Assembly: GCA_022565135.1 (NCBI GenBank)
Contig: JADFKA010000109.1
Span: 1-6,378, forward strand
Source: Pseudomonadota bacterium
GTDB lineage: Bacteria; Pseudomonadota; Gammaproteobacteria; Steroidobacterales; Woeseiaceae
Length of the DNA stretch: 6,378 nucleotides
Direction of reading: 5' to 3'
The notes under the pieces were generated by a model. It worked only from the letters and a program-made list of their open reading frames with translations. It ran no database searches and had not been told where the DNA came from. Positions 6,203 through 6,378 of the stretch are shown here, piece after piece (within the stretch, counting starts at the first letter, position 1; each line of letters begins with the position of its first letter). Position numbers and translations under genes: made by a program.

Positions 6203-6378
6203 ATGCAGCAGAACATCCTACTCATCGCCACGGTGTCGCTGACCATAGCCGCGTGCGGTGACGTGTCGACGCCGGACGTCGAAGACGCTCCAGCTTCAGA
6301 CGAGTCCATGACAAACGAGAGCGCATTGCTAGGGGAATGGGTCACACCCTTTGGTGTACCGCCGTTCAACCGCATCGC
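6203..6378 (+). CDS. Putative lipoprotein, probably N-terminus of an M3-family peptidase (3' end outside window)
   Basis: Only 58 codons are in the window. The start MQQNILLIATVSLTIAACGD is a lipoprotein signal peptide with lipobox IAAC and the lipidated Cys at position 18. An acidic, low-complexity linker (about 19-40) follows. Then LLGEWVTPFGVPPFNRIA resembles the beginning of mature M3 metallopeptidases of the Dcp/oligopeptidase A type, which often start 'NPLL..W..PFG.PPFD.I'. That match is from memory and short, and the zinc motif HExxH would lie beyond the window. A GAGGAAG ribosome-binding site sits 6-7 bp before the ATG, which makes the start firm. Asp at +2 after Cys would, by the E. 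coli Lol rule, favour retention in the inner membrane, but here +2 is Gly and +3 is Asp, so outer-membrane sorting is plausible. It lies 87 bp after the EVE stop, on the same strand. Confidence 0.7.
   Translation, partial: MQQNILLIATVSLTIAACGDVSTPDVEDAPASDESMTNESALLGEWVTPFGVPPFNRI

Overview
The window looks like an ordinary chromosomal stretch of a Gram-negative proteobacterium, most likely a gammaproteobacterium. The evidence is a secreted gamma-glutamyltranspeptidase of the E. coli type, a PhoU-like DUF47/PiT phosphate pair, an EVE-domain protein of the proteobacterial type, and a lipoprotein signal peptide. Genus cannot be fixed from this sequence alone. I see no rRNA, tRNA, CRISPR, IS element, phage gene or attachment site.

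Layout: (1) bases 1-287, plus strand: the 3' end of a glutamine synthetase family gene. (2) bases 288-5450, minus strand: four closely spaced genes read in the order DUF47 phosphate accessory protein, PiT phosphate permease, gamma-glutamyltranspeptidase (ggt), spinster-like MFS transporter. Gaps are 43 bp and 19 bp, then a 17-bp overlap, so they are probably one operon. (3) bases 5451-5662: a 212-bp divergent intergenic region with an interrupted inverted repeat and only weak promoter-like motifs. (4) bases 5663-6115, plus strand: an EVE-domain protein. (5) bases 6203-6378, plus strand: the 5' end of a lipoprotein resembling the N-terminus of M3-family oligopeptidases, cut by the window edge.

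DUF47 and PiT form a well-known low-affinity phosphate uptake pair. The ggt product has all the recognisable catalytic residues and should cleave gamma-glutamyl compounds such as glutathione in the periplasm. The MFS protein may move a related or unrelated small molecule. The glutamine synthetase-like gene facing it could make gamma-glutamyl compounds, but that link is only inference from position.

The most distinctive feature is an in-frame array of seven 21-bp repeats, plus one degenerate copy, at the very 3' end of ggt. It adds a (GAAAPHS)7 tail to an otherwise standard enzyme and runs almost to the start codon of the MFS gene. I found no convincing new multi-gene system. The repeat tail and the inverted repeat in the divergent region are the items most worth following.
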